Assembly: GCF_003116095.1 (NCBI RefSeq)
Contig: NZ_LGRA01000008.1
Coordinates: 14,077 to 78,076, forward strand
Length of the DNA stretch: 64,000 nt
DNA from: Azospirillum sp. TSO35-2
Lineage (GTDB): Bacteria; Pseudomonadota; Alphaproteobacteria; Azospirillales; Azospirillaceae
Direction: 5' to 3'
The position numbers were made by a program, and so were the translations under genes. The notes under the pieces were generated by a model. It saw nothing but the letters and a program-made list of their open reading frames with translations, did not search any database and was not told the origin of the DNA. Numbering within the stretch: the first letter of the stretch is position 1; every line of letters begins with the position of its first letter. Below are positions 27,915 to 38,470 of this stretch, in pieces.

Positions 27915-28799
27915 TCACTTCGCCCCCACCTCATGCCCCGCCAGCAGCTCCAGCGCGCGGAGCATGCCGGAGTGGTCCCAGGCGGCGCCACCCTGGGCGA
28001 CGCAGGCGTTGAACAGCTGCTGGCAGCTCGCGGTGTGCGGCAGCGACAGGTTCAGGGCCTTGGCGCCGTTCAGCGCCAGGTTCAGGTCCTTCTGGTGCAG
28101 CTCGATGCGGAAGCCGGGGTTGAAGTTGCGGTTGATCATCCGCTCGCCATGGACCTCCAGGATGCGCGACGAGGCGAAGCCGCCCATCAGCGCCTGACGG
28201 ACCTTGGCCGGATCGGCGCCCGCCTTGGAGGCGAACAGCAGCGCCTCGGCCACCGCCTCGATGGTCAGCGCGACGATGATCTGGTTGGCGACCTTGGTGG
28301 TCTGGCCGTCGCCGTTGCCGCCGACCAGCGTGACGTTCTTGCCCATCTTGTCGAACAGCGGCTTGACCGTCGCGAAGGCGGTGTCGGGGCCGCCGACCAT
28401 GATGGTCAGCGAGGCGGCCTTGGCGCCGACCTCGCCGCCCGACACCGGGGCGTCGAGGTAGTCGCAGCCCAACTCGTTGATGCGCTTGGCGAACTCCTTG
28501 GTCTCGATTGGCGAGATCGAGGACATGTCGACCACGATCTTGCCGGCCGACAGGCCGGACGCGACGCCGTTCTCGCCGAACAGGGCGGCGGCGACGTGCG
28601 GCGTGTCGGGCACCATGGTGATGATGACCTCGGCCGCCGCGGCGACCTCCGCCCCGCTGGGGCAGGGGATGGCGCCCTTGGCCGTCAGTTCCGCCGACAC
28701 CGGCTTGATGTCGTGGACGTAGAGGGTGTGACCGGCGTCCAGCAGGTGCCCCGCCATCGGGGTGCCCATGATGCCGAGACCGATGAATCCGACCTTCAT
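27915..28799 (-). CDS. garR: 2-hydroxy-3-oxopropionate (tartronate semialdehyde) reductase
   Basis: 294-residue beta-hydroxyacid dehydrogenase. The N-terminal Rossmann motif is GFIGLGIMGTPMAGHL, the substrate-binding motif DAPVSGGEVGAKAA (residues 117-130) and the catalytic lysine K169 in GDGQTTKVANQ. It reduces tartronate semialdehyde to D-glycerate with NAD(P)H. Assignment to GarR/GlxR rather than 3-hydroxyisobutyrate dehydrogenase rests on its position between hydroxypyruvate isomerase and glycerate 2-kinase. It starts 35 bases after the hyi stop. Confidence 0.92.
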   Translation of the reverse strand: MKVGFIGLGIMGTPMAGHLLDAGHTLYVHDIKPVSAELTAKGAIPCPSGAEVAAAAEVIITMVPDTPHVAAALFGENGVASGLSAGKIVVDMSSISPIETKEFAKRINELGCDYLDAPVSGGEVGAKAASLTIMVGGPDTAFATVKPLFDKMGKNVTLVGGNGDGQTTKVANQIIVALTIEAVAEALLFASKAGADPAKVRQALMGGFASSRILEVHGERMINRNFNPGFRIELHQKDLNLALNGAKALNLSLPHTASCQQLFNACVAQGGAAWDHSGMLRALELLAGHEVGAK

Positions 28800-28834
28800 T
28801 GCCGTGGTCCTTATCTTGCGTGGAATTGGGGTGC

Positions 28835-29629
28835 TCAGGCGTGCGCCGGTTCGGTCTTGTAGGGGGCGAACCAGCCGAGCCCCGCGTCGGTCGTCGTCTT
28901 CGGCTTGTACTCGCAGCCGACCCAGCCGCTGTAGCCGATGGCGTCCAGATGCTGGAACAGGAAGGGATAATTGATCTCGCCGGTGCCGGGCTCGTTGCGG
29001 CCGGGGTTGTCGGCCAGCTGGACATGGGCGATGCGGGCGAGGTTGGCCTCGATGGTGCGGGCCAGATCGCCTTCCATGATCTGCATGTGGTAGATGTCGT
29101 ATTGCACGTAGAGATTGTCGGAGCCGACCGTGTCGATCAGGTCGAGCGCTTGGCGGGTGCGGGTCAGGTAGAAGCCGGGGATGTCGCGGGTGTTGATCGG
29201 CTCGACCAGCAGCCTGATCCCGGCGCCGGCCAGCGCGTCGGCGGCGTAGGCGAGGTTGCCGACCAGCGTGCGCTCGGCGGTCGCGGCGTCGGCGCCGGCC
29301 GGCAGGATGCCGACGAGGCAGTTCACCTGTGTGCAGCCCAGCGTTCCGGCGTAGTCGATGGCGCGGGCGACGCCGTCGCGGAACTCCTGCACCCGGTCGG
29401 GCAGGATGGCGATGCCGCGCTCCCCGCCGCCCCAGTTGCCGGCCGGCAGATTGTGCAGGACCTGGGTCAGGCCGTGCCGGCGCAGCTTCTCGGCCAGCGC
29501 GTCGGCGGAGAAGTCGTAGGGGAACAGATACTCCACACCACGGAAGCCGGCATCGGCCGCCGCGGCGAATCGGTCGAGGAAAGCGTGCTCGTTGTAGAGC
29601 ATCGTCAGGTTGGCGGCGAATTGCACCAT
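28835..29629 (-). CDS. hyi: hydroxypyruvate isomerase
   Basis: 264-residue TIM-barrel protein of the xylose isomerase-like family; interconverts hydroxypyruvate and tartronate semialdehyde. Typical segments are MVQFAANLTMLYNEHAFLDR at the N-terminus, GVEYLFPYDF, NWGGGERGIA, LVEPINTRDIPGFYL and VQYDIYHMQIMEGDL, which hold the metal-binding acids and His. It is the first gene of the three-gene glyoxylate/glycerate set. Glyoxylate carboligase, often adjacent in other bacteria, is not in the window. Confidence 0.93.
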   Translation of the reverse strand: MVQFAANLTMLYNEHAFLDRFAAAADAGFRGVEYLFPYDFSADALAEKLRRHGLTQVLHNLPAGNWGGGERGIAILPDRVQEFRDGVARAIDYAGTLGCTQVNCLVGILPAGADAATAERTLVGNLAYAADALAGAGIRLLVEPINTRDIPGFYLTRTRQALDLIDTVGSDNLYVQYDIYHMQIMEGDLARTIEANLARIAHVQLADNPGRNEPGTGEINYPFLFQHLDAIGYSGWVGCEYKPKTTTDAGLGWFAPYKTEPAHA

Positions 29630-29828
29630 GGCCGAACTCCGTGTTGCGCGATTGGCGTCGCGATGGCCGCCGCGGATGGAGGGGCGGCCCTTGGGTGCGG
29701 AGCTTGATCGCCGCGCAGGGCCTTGAGCCAGTTCGCCGAACGGCTTTTTCACCAAGCGGAAAGGGGGACGGACAGCGGGGCACCCCAACGACCGGGAAAG
29801 TGGCCGGGAGAGCCGCTGCGGAACCACA

Positions 29829-29844
29829 TTGACGCTTACGTCAA
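29829..29844. promoter_or_regulatory. palindromic operator TTGACG-N4-CGTCAA upstream of the flavoenzyme gene
   Basis: Perfect 6-bp dyad (TTGACGCTTACGTCAA) located 73 bases before the GTG of the 2,4-dienoyl-CoA reductase-like gene. It is close to the operator type described for MerR-family LiuR regulators of acyl-CoA and branched-chain amino acid degradation in proteobacteria. It also lies in the shared region upstream of divergent hyi, but much further from that gene. Confidence 0.5.
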
Positions 29845-29854
29845 CCTGATCTAG

Positions 29855-31981
<2,127 letters not shown>

Positions 31982-32015
31982 GGGCGGGGGGCGGGGGTTC
32001 GTGCGCCGAACGCCC

Positions 32016-32441
32016 CTACCGCTCCATCTTGGTCGACAGCACGATGGACGACATCGTCCGCTCCACCCCCGGCAGGCGGCCGATGGTGTCGAGCGCCGTG
32101 TCCATCGCGTCGTGCGTCTCGGTGCCGACGGTGGCGCACAGGTCGTACTGGCCGCTGATGCTGTGCAGGCGGATCACCTCCGGCATCTTGCGCAGCGCGT
32201 GGACGGCACGGTCGGCCAGCCTGGCGTTCACGCTGATCATCACCAGGGCCGACACGCCGCGCTTGGGCGCGCTGTCGCCCAGCCTCACCGTGTAGCCGGC
32301 GATCACCCCCTGGCGCTCCAGCCGGGCCAGCCGGTCCTGCACGGTGGAGCGCGACAGCCCCAGCGCGCGGCCGAGCGCCGCCGTGCTGGTCCGCGCGTTC
32401 AGCGTCAGCAGATCGATCAGCCGGCGGTCGAGATCGTCCAT
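32016..32441 (-). CDS. Lrp/AsnC-family transcriptional regulator
   Basis: 141 residues. The N-terminal winged helix-turn-helix (MDDLDRRLIDLLTLNARTST to LSRSTVQDRLARLERQGVI) is followed by the RAM effector-binding domain (VMISVNARLADRAVHALRKM, SISGQYDLCATVGTETHDAM). Amino acids are the usual effectors. Convergent with the flavoenzyme gene and downstream of the GT9 gene by 95 bases. No target can be assigned. Confidence 0.9.
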   Translation of the reverse strand: MDDLDRRLIDLLTLNARTSTAALGRALGLSRSTVQDRLARLERQGVIAGYTVRLGDSAPKRGVSALVMISVNARLADRAVHALRKMPEVIRLHSISGQYDLCATVGTETHDAMDTALDTIGRLPGVERTMSSIVLSTKMER

Positions 32442-32536
32442 CGGGTCCAGGGCCAAGGGGGACGGTAAGGGGCGGAAACGCTCAGGCTTGTGATAGCCGG
32501 GGCCGGCTGCGGCGGCAAGGCCGGAACCCGCCGCCG

Positions 32537-33763
32537 CTACCCGGCCGTGCCGAAGCGGCTGGCGCGGAGAAACTCGGCGATGCGGTCGGCCGCCGCGCCA
32601 GGGTCGATGGCGGCGATGCAGTGCGGCTCCGACGACAGGCACTTGTCGGTGCAGGGCGCCACCGCGTGCGGCGGCTGGACCACCAGCACCGCATCGCCCC
32701 AGGGGCGGAAGCGTTCCGGCGCGTAGGGGCTTTGCGGATCGCCGCCGATGGGGTGGCAGAACAGCGTCGCGACCGGCGTGCCGACCGCCGCCGCCATGTG
32801 GGCCGGGCCGGTGTCCATCGCCAGCAGGGCGTCGGACGCGGCGACGATCGCCGCCAGCTCGCGCACGCCGGTCCGCCCGGTCAGGTCGAGCACGGGGCAA
32901 GGCATTCCGTCCGCCAGCATTCCGTCCGTCAGCCGCGAGGCCCGCTCCACCCCGTCGGCGGTGCCCAGCAGGACAAGGCCGCCGACCCCCGTCGCGCGGA
33001 CGACACGGTCCAGCAGGGGGCGCAGCCGGTCGATCGGGTAGTTCTTGCGGGCGATGGCGGTGGTCGGCGCCACCGCCAGCAGGCGGCCGGGTCGACCGCC
33101 GGGAAAGGCGCCGAGCCGGCAGACGGCGGCTTCGCGCTCGGCGGCGGACAGCGGCAGGTCGAGGGTACCGTCGCCGGGATCGGCCGCCCCCAGCGCCGCC
33201 AGCAGGGCGAGGTTGCGCTCGACCTCGTGGCGCACCGGGCCGGCCGGCAGCACATGGGTGTAGGCGGCGTCGAAGCCGCGGTTGCCCGCCGCCTTCCAGG
33301 GGGTGACGGTTTCGGAATAGCCCAGCCGGACCGGGGCGCGGGTCGCCGCCGCCAGCGTGGCGGCACCACCCTTGTCGACGTCGAAGCGCAGGGTGACGAC
33401 GAGGTCGAAGCCGGCGCGGAAGGCGGCGGCGAAGGCCTGGAGGTCGTCGGGGGTGCGGCCGCGGAAACTGAACTTCCCGCCGGCCACGTCGCCGACCGGC
33501 GTCACCACCGCGTCGGCCCAGGGGCAGGGACCGCCCGGTTCCCCCGCCAGTTCCAGCACCGGCGCGGTGACGGCCAGCGCGATGTGGGCCTGCGGCGCAT
33601 AGACGCGCAGGCCGCGCAGAAAGGGCGTCGCCAGGATGAAGTCGCCCAACTCGTCCAGCTTGATGACGAGGATCCGCGCCGCGCGCGCCAGCGCGTCCGG
33701 CGGGACGGCCGGCTGCGCCGCGCCCGCGCCGCCCATGGTCCGCATCGGATTTTCCGTCGGCAT
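32537..33763 (-). CDS. glycosyltransferase family 9 (heptosyltransferase-like)
   Basis: 408 residues. The N-terminal ILVIKLDELGDFILATPFLRGL is the GT9 start, and the C-terminal nucleotide-sugar pocket shows ALLAMDTGPAHMAAAVGTPV followed by LFCHPIGGDPQSPYAPERFR. The enzyme probably adds heptose or a similar sugar to lipopolysaccharide core. The Cys-containing tail (CTDKCLSSEPHCIAAIDP) is a common family feature. It is divergent from the DUF2491 gene; there are no other LPS genes next to it. Confidence 0.85.
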   Translation of the reverse strand: MPTENPMRTMGGAGAAQPAVPPDALARAARILVIKLDELGDFILATPFLRGLRVYAPQAHIALAVTAPVLELAGEPGGPCPWADAVVTPVGDVAGGKFSFRGRTPDDLQAFAAAFRAGFDLVVTLRFDVDKGGAATLAAATRAPVRLGYSETVTPWKAAGNRGFDAAYTHVLPAGPVRHEVERNLALLAALGAADPGDGTLDLPLSAAEREAAVCRLGAFPGGRPGRLLAVAPTTAIARKNYPIDRLRPLLDRVVRATGVGGLVLLGTADGVERASRLTDGMLADGMPCPVLDLTGRTGVRELAAIVAASDALLAMDTGPAHMAAAVGTPVATLFCHPIGGDPQSPYAPERFRPWGDAVLVVQPPHAVAPCTDKCLSSEPHCIAAIDPGAAADRIAEFLRASRFGTAG

Positions 33764-33851
33764 CGTCGTCCCGCACCGTCCATCGCTTGATCGAGGCGGG
33801 CATGATCCACCAGGGCCGGGCGGAAAGGCAAGGCACAGCGCCTCCAGCCCC

Positions 33852-33880
33852 TTGACATCAAACAGGTTGAGAAGTGTCGC
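33852..33880 (+). promoter_or_regulatory. possible -35/-10 promoter of the DUF2491 operon
   Basis: A perfect TTGACA at 33852-33857, with 17 bases between it and TGTCGC, which is a poor -10. It lies about 100 bases before the DUF2491 start in the divergent spacer. Only the -35 element is convincing. Confidence 0.3.
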
Positions 33881-33955
33881 GTGCGCGCCTAGCTTCGGTC
33901 ACGGATTGCCTGGGACCGGACGGTTCGCGGTACCGGGCGCAGCGTGAGGGAACGG

Positions 33956-35758
33956 ATGACGCAGAACGCCGCAGCCCGGCGGCTCCAACGCCTACGCGCC
34001 GCCGCCGTCGCCGTGCTGATGGCGCTTCAGCCGTTGGCGGCCCCCATCGCCGTCCTGACGGCGCCGGTGCCGGCCGTGCCGCTGGTGACCGCCGCCACCG
34101 CCGCGGCCGTCATCACCCTGACCCCCGACGAGGCGTCGGCCCGCGCCGGTTCCAGCAGCCGGTCCTCGTCCGGCGGCTATTCGCGGCCGTCGTCGTCGCG
34201 CACGCCGTCCGTCGGCGGCAGCAGCGGCGGCTATTCCCGCCCCTCCACCTCGCGCACGCCATCGACCGGCGGCAGCGGCGGCGGCTGGTTCTCCGGCGGC
34301 TCCTCCTCATCCAGCGGCGGCTACGCCCGGCCGGGCGCCGCGGCCCCATCCGTCGCCGCTCCGCCGACCTCGGCCGGCGACCGCGCCATCAGCCAGCAGG
34401 GCTCGGCCGACGCGCTGAACCGCTACCGCACCCGCCAGGACGCCGACCGCAACCCGCCGCCGACGGCGCAACAGCCGACGCAGCCCTCCGGGACCGGTTC
34501 CAGCGGATCGGGCTGGAGCTGGGGCGGTGGCTCCAGCGGTTACGGCCGCACGCCGTCGACCCGGCCGGCCCCCGTCAACCCCTATGGCGGCTATGGCTGG
34601 AGCCCGCCGCCCTACGCCTACACCGCGCCGCGGCGCTTCGGGCTGTGGGACGGGCTGTTCCTGTGGTTCATGCTCGACACGCTGACCCGGCCCGGCCACG
34701 CCTCCTTCTTCCACGACAACGCCAACGACCCCGGCTATCGCGAGTGGCGGCAGGAGGCCGACCGGCAGGCGAAGGACAACGCCGAGCTGCGCGCCAAGCT
34801 GGACCAGCTCGACCAGTCAATGGCGGCGCAGGCCGACGCACCGCGCGAGCAGGGGCGGCTGCCGCCCGACGTGCCGGCGGATCTGGCCCGCGCCGATTCC
34901 GGCAGCTCGGCCGGCGCCACCGACGCGGCGCGGGCCGACGCCGCGAAAGCGGGGCGCGGCTCCGGCATGGGCGGGTTCTGGTGGTGGGGCATCCTGCTGC
35001 TGGGCGCCGCCGTGCTGTTCCTGCTGTGGCGGGCGCGGCGCCGGATGGACAACCCGCCCGCAAAGACTGCGGCACCGGTATCAAAGGGAGGATCGGACGT
35101 GCCCCTGTTCGGAACGCTCGGCAACTACGTGAACCAGAAGCTCGGCGGCCAGCGCTACAGCCCGTCGCTGTTCCGCGTCGGCATGACCGTCACCATCGAC
35201 CCGGCGCCCTTCCTGCTGGCGGAGGGTGTCACCAAGGTCAAGGCGCCGGACACCGGCACCGACCGTCTGGTGTCGATCGAGGCGGTGGGCACCGTCACCT
35301 CCGGCCCGGCCACCGTCTACCGGCTGCACCTGCCGGGCAGCGGCTTCTTCCAAATCCATCTCGGCGCCGACGGCCAGCCGGACGAGTGCCGCTATTTCAC
35401 CCCGCTGGACAGCGTCACCCCCGCCGACGAGGGCGAATGGGGCTTCTGGCTCGACGACGCCGAGGGGATGATCGGCTGGCCGGAGTTCCAGACCAAGGAC
35501 GGCAAGGTCTATCCGCGCGTCTGGCAGCCGGGCACCAGCCGGATCCAGCCCTTCACCCTGAGCGAGGCGCGCCAGACCCTGCGCGGGACCGAGACGGTGG
35601 TCAGTCAGGCCATGCTCTACGGCGCCCCCACCGGGGCCGCCGCCCCGGCGCCGGAGCGCGAATACATCCTGGTCGAGGCGGTGGAGCGCGGCGGCTTGGC
35701 CTCGGTCGAGGTGTCGGCCGGCATCGACGTCAACCCCGCCTCCCTCTCGCTCGCCTGA
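33956..35758 (+). CDS. membrane-anchored DUF2491 protein (YjfK-like) with Ser/Gly-rich N-terminal region
   Basis: 600 residues from ATG 33956 (GAGGG five bases upstream; GTG 33944 is possible). A hydrophobic Ala/Val-rich leader (residues about 13-60) is followed by a low-complexity Ser/Gly/Arg region (SSSGGYSRPSSSRTPS and repeats). An aromatic stretch, a charged coiled segment and a clear membrane helix (GFWWWGILLLGAAVLFLLWR) come next. The C-terminal domain of about 210 residues, beginning VPLFGTLGNYVNQKLGGQRY, is DUF2491. Stand-alone YjfK proteins have only that last domain, so this is an N-terminally extended, membrane-tethered version. It precedes DUF350 and PspA-like genes. Confidence 0.85.
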   Translation: MTQNAAARRLQRLRAAAVAVLMALQPLAAPIAVLTAPVPAVPLVTAATAAAVITLTPDEASARAGSSSRSSSGGYSRPSSSRTPSVGGSSGGYSRPSTSRTPSTGGSGGGWFSGGSSSSSGGYARPGAAAPSVAAPPTSAGDRAISQQGSADALNRYRTRQDADRNPPPTAQQPTQPSGTGSSGSGWSWGGGSSGYGRTPSTRPAPVNPYGGYGWSPPPYAYTAPRRFGLWDGLFLWFMLDTLTRPGHASFFHDNANDPGYREWRQEADRQAKDNAELRAKLDQLDQSMAAQADAPREQGRLPPDVPADLARADSGSSAGATDAARADAAKAGRGSGMGGFWWWGILLLGAAVLFLLWRARRRMDNPPAKTAAPVSKGGSDVPLFGTLGNYVNQKLGGQRYSPSLFRVGMTVTIDPAPFLLAEGVTKVKAPDTGTDRLVSIEAVGTVTSGPATVYRLHLPGSGFFQIHLGADGQPDECRYFTPLDSVTPADEGEWGFWLDDAEGMIGWPEFQTKDGKVYPRVWQPGTSRIQPFTLSEARQTLRGTETVVSQAMLYGAPTGAAAPAPEREYILVEAVERGGLASVEVSAGIDVNPASLSLA

Positions 35759-35792
35759 TCACACCCCACCCCAAGACAAGAGTGCCGGCCCC

Positions 35793-36218
35793 ATGGAAAG
35801 CACCTTCGGTTCCATCCTGACCGCGCTCGGCACCGGGCTTCCGGTGCTGCTGGTCCAGCTCGCCGTCACGCTGGCGCTGCTGGCGGTCGGCGTCGCCGTC
35901 TACACCCGCATCACCCCCTTCAACGAGCGCCAGCTGGTGGCGGAGGGCAACCCCGCCGGCGGCCTGACCCTGGCCGGCTCCATCGTCGCGCTGGCCATCC
36001 CGCTGGCGGCGACGCTGGCGACCAGCAGCGTCGTGCTCGACATCCTGCTGTGGGGGGTGGTGGCGCTGATCCTGCAACTGGTCGCCTTCGCGGTGGCGAC
36101 GCTGCTGATCCGCGACCTGCGCGGCCAGATCGAATCCGGCAACGTCGCCTCGGCCGCCGCCCTGGTCGGCGTGCAGCTGGGCGTCGCCCTGATCAACGCC
36201 GCGGCGCTGGCCGGCTGA
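35793..36218 (+). CDS. DUF350 membrane protein (YjfL-like)
   Basis: 141 residues with four membrane helices in two repeats, the DUF350 pattern: ITPFNERQLVAEGNPAGGLT after the first helix is the conserved loop, and DLRGQIESGNVASAAALVGV the second. It follows the DUF2491 gene by 34 bases and precedes the PspA-like gene, the same three families as the E. coli yjfJKL neighbourhood. Its molecular activity is unknown; a role in membrane stress response is inferred from this association. Confidence 0.88.
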   Translation: MESTFGSILTALGTGLPVLLVQLAVTLALLAVGVAVYTRITPFNERQLVAEGNPAGGLTLAGSIVALAIPLAATLATSSVVLDILLWGVVALILQLVAFAVATLLIRDLRGQIESGNVASAAALVGVQLGVALINAAALAG

Positions 36219-36356
36219 CCGCGGCGAAAAACTCCCCCAAGCGGTAAGGATGGGGGTCTGGTCAGCGCCATCGACCCACCCCATCTGTGCGACGACGCGC
36301 CGTTCGGGCTTTCGTCCGCGGCGCCTCCAACAACCCATTTCGACAGGAAATCCGCC

Positions 36357-37127
36357 ATGCTCGCGTTCATCCGCAACCTTATGGGTGTCAAGACCGACCA
36401 GGCCGTGCAGGGCGCCATGGAGGCGCTGGTGCGCTGGGATCCCAAATCCGCGACGGAAGCGGAGCTGCGGACCATGGAACAGCATCTCGACGGTCTGGGC
36501 CGTCAGGTGGCGGAGGCCCGCGCCATCCACGACCGCGAGCAGCGTGAAGCCGACGCGATCAAGGCGCTGTCGGGCCAGCGCATGGCCGCCGCCGAGCATC
36601 TGCAGCGCCAGATCGACGCGGAAACCGACCCGTCGCGCAAGGCCGGCCTGGAAAAGAGCCTGGAGACCATCGTCGCCATGCTGGAAGAGATGGCCCCGGA
36701 GATCGACCGCGAGGTCCGCGACGCGGTGGAAGCGCGCGAGTTCCTGGAGATGCTGGAAAAGAACTACGCCGAGGCCGGCGCCAAGCTGAAGGCCGCCCGC
36801 GCCGAACTGACCCGCGCCCAGCGCGACATGGGCCGCGCCGACCAGCAGCGCGCCATGGCCGAGCGTCAGGCCGAAGCCGCCCGCCAGGCCGCCGGCCTCG
36901 CCGGGGCGACCAGCGGCCTGACGGTGGCGTTGAAGGCGATGCAGGACACCGCCGCCAAGGATCTGGCCGCCGCCGAGGCCGCCAACGCCAAGGCCAAGCT
37001 GCTGCGCCCGTCGGTCCCGGAAAAGGAAGACCCCAACATCGCCGCCGCGCTGGCTGCCGCCTCGGGCAAGCCGACCGCGAACAGCCTCTCCGACCGTCTG
37101 GCGGCGCTGAAGGCGAAGCAGGGCTGA
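36357..37127 (+). CDS. PspA/IM30-like coiled-coil protein (YjfJ-like)
   Basis: 256 residues, nearly all alpha-helical with long heptad stretches (MEQHLDGLGRQVAEARAIHD, KLKAARAELTRAQRDMGRAD) and a short flexible C-terminus ending LSDRLAALKAKQG. PspA/IM30 proteins form membrane-binding scaffolds that stabilise damaged inner membranes. The N-terminus lacks a strong amphipathic helix, unlike classical PspA, so membrane contact may depend on the DUF350/DUF2491 partners. Assignment to the YjfJ branch rests on gene order and coiled-coil character. Confidence 0.75.
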   Translation: MLAFIRNLMGVKTDQAVQGAMEALVRWDPKSATEAELRTMEQHLDGLGRQVAEARAIHDREQREADAIKALSGQRMAAAEHLQRQIDAETDPSRKAGLEKSLETIVAMLEEMAPEIDREVRDAVEAREFLEMLEKNYAEAGAKLKAARAELTRAQRDMGRADQQRAMAERQAEAARQAAGLAGATSGLTVALKAMQDTAAKDLAAAEAANAKAKLLRPSVPEKEDPNIAAALAAASGKPTANSLSDRLAALKAKQG

Positions 37128-37216
37128 GGGTGTGCGGGGATCGGCGGGGGCGGGGTGCCTCCGCCGATCCTTACGGCTTGGGGGAGGGGCAGCGGCGCGG
37201 GGGCGTTAATATCAAT

Positions 37217-37246
37217 ACCGTTCACTTGAGCACCGTTCACTTGAGC
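37217..37246. repeat. tandem 15-bp repeat, probable IS left end
   Basis: ACCGTTCACTTGAGC occurs twice in tandem (37217-37231 and 37232-37246), followed by GGTTTTGC. It lies 100 bases upstream of the IS4-type transposase remnant, where the terminal inverted repeat would be expected. No matching inverted copy was found downstream, so the right end seems lost. Confidence 0.45.
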
Positions 37247-37347
37247 GGTTTTGCTCTGTTGAATCTGGCAGGTTTTCCTCAAGGGGAAGCGGCCATGGCC
37301 CGGCCGTTTGCACCCCTGGCGAAGGGGGGACACGGATCCGCGTTCTT

Positions 37348-37790
37348 GTGACGCCGAGTGTCCTGGGGACCATGATTCCACCACGCTTCATCGACGCTGT
37401 GCTGACCGAGACCGGCCACCACAGCGTCCGACGGCGTCCGTTACTGGCGTGGTTGGTGGTCTATTGCCTGTTGGCTTTGGCGCTTTATGCGCAAGCCTCT
37501 GACGGCGAGATGCTGCGGGATCTGCTGGAAGGGGGGCGCTGATTGCGCCTGCGGCTTCCCGAGGTGGGAGTGGCCGGCAAGTCAGTGCGCGTCATCGATT
37601 GTCGTCTGGGTGGGGCCTTGGAGGCCAAACCGCTGCACCGGCTGATCACCACGCTGATCGACCCGCTCAGCGCTCCGACCAAGGAGCTGGCTGCGCTTTG
37701 CCACGAACGCTGGGAAGCCAAGAGCACTTTGCCGAGTTGGAGGTGGCCTTGCCCGGCAAGCGGCCCCCCGGCATCACACATTTTTAAGTT
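37348..37790 (+). pseudogene. IS4-family transposase remnant
   Basis: Two pieces of an IS4-type transposase without the central catalytic region. Piece one (37348-37542) reads IPPRFIDAVLTETGHHSVRR then LVVYCLLALALYAQ, the IS4 N-terminal domain, and stops. Piece two (from 37543) reads VRVIDCRLGG, then LHRLITTLIDPLSAPTKELA and ALCHERWEAK, the C-terminal part around the catalytic Glu, then shifts frame (EHFAELEVALPGKRPPGI in the next frame). Both deletion and frameshift make it inactive. It marks a past insertion beside the rep region. Confidence 0.75.
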
Positions 37791-37981
37791 GCTATACTGG
37801 CGCAAGGTTGCACGCACTCGACTGGGCCACCAGCCACCTCCATGCAACACGCCAGCCCAGGCTGCGTTTTCGTCGCATTGACAAAGAAATTTCGTAGGAA
37901 CTTAAATATTCATCTGCCTGAAGTCTTGGCAGACATGAATGATACCAATTCTCAAGACAACCCGAATAGGATGCATATAGA

Positions 37982-38470
37982 ATGCTGAAACACACGCTCG
38001 CAGCGTTTGCTGCGGCGACGCTGTTTGCCAGCGTCGCCGCAGCAGAGAGTCCGTCTAAACTTACCTTGTCCGGCGACATCACGATCGAACAGGCTCAGAA
38101 AGTGTTGAAGGCGGCTGAAGAGAAGGCTAGGCAGCAAGAAACACTAATGAACATTGCGGTGGTCGACGCCGGTGGTAATCTGAAGGCCTTCAGCCGGATG
38201 GACGGCGCTTTTCTTGGAAGCATCGACATCTCAATCCGCAAGGCCAAAACGGCACGGCTTTTCAACATGTCGTCCAAGGAGCTTGGTGATCTGGCCAAGC
38301 CCGGCCAGCCGCTCTACGGCATTGAAGTGACAAACGGTGGCCTCACCATCTTCGGCGGCGGCGAACTGATCCGGGACAAGACCGGCACCATTATCGGTGC
38401 GATCGGCGTCAGCGGCAGTTCTGTCGAGAATGACATGGCGGTGGCGGCGGCTGGGTCCAGCGGACTTTGA
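37982..38470 (+). CDS. secreted GlcG/HbpS-family heme-binding-type protein
   Basis: 162 residues. A Sec signal peptide (MLKHTLAAFAAATLFASVAA, cleavage likely after AAA-E) is followed by one GlcG/HbpS domain with MNIAVVDAGGNLKAFSRMDG, SIDISIRKAKTARLFNMSSK, YGIEVTNGGLTIFGGGELI and GTIIGAIGVSGSSVENDM. Family members bind heme or small metabolites, but the function here is not known. The ribosome-binding site is AGGA 11 bases upstream. The gene lies in a segment with visibly lower GC and more mixed codons than the surroundings, next to a broken transposase, which suggests acquisition by transfer. Confidence 0.85.
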   Translation: MLKHTLAAFAAATLFASVAAAESPSKLTLSGDITIEQAQKVLKAAEEKARQQETLMNIAVVDAGGNLKAFSRMDGAFLGSIDISIRKAKTARLFNMSSKELGDLAKPGQPLYGIEVTNGGLTIFGGGELIRDKTGTIIGAIGVSGSSVENDMAVAAAGSSGL

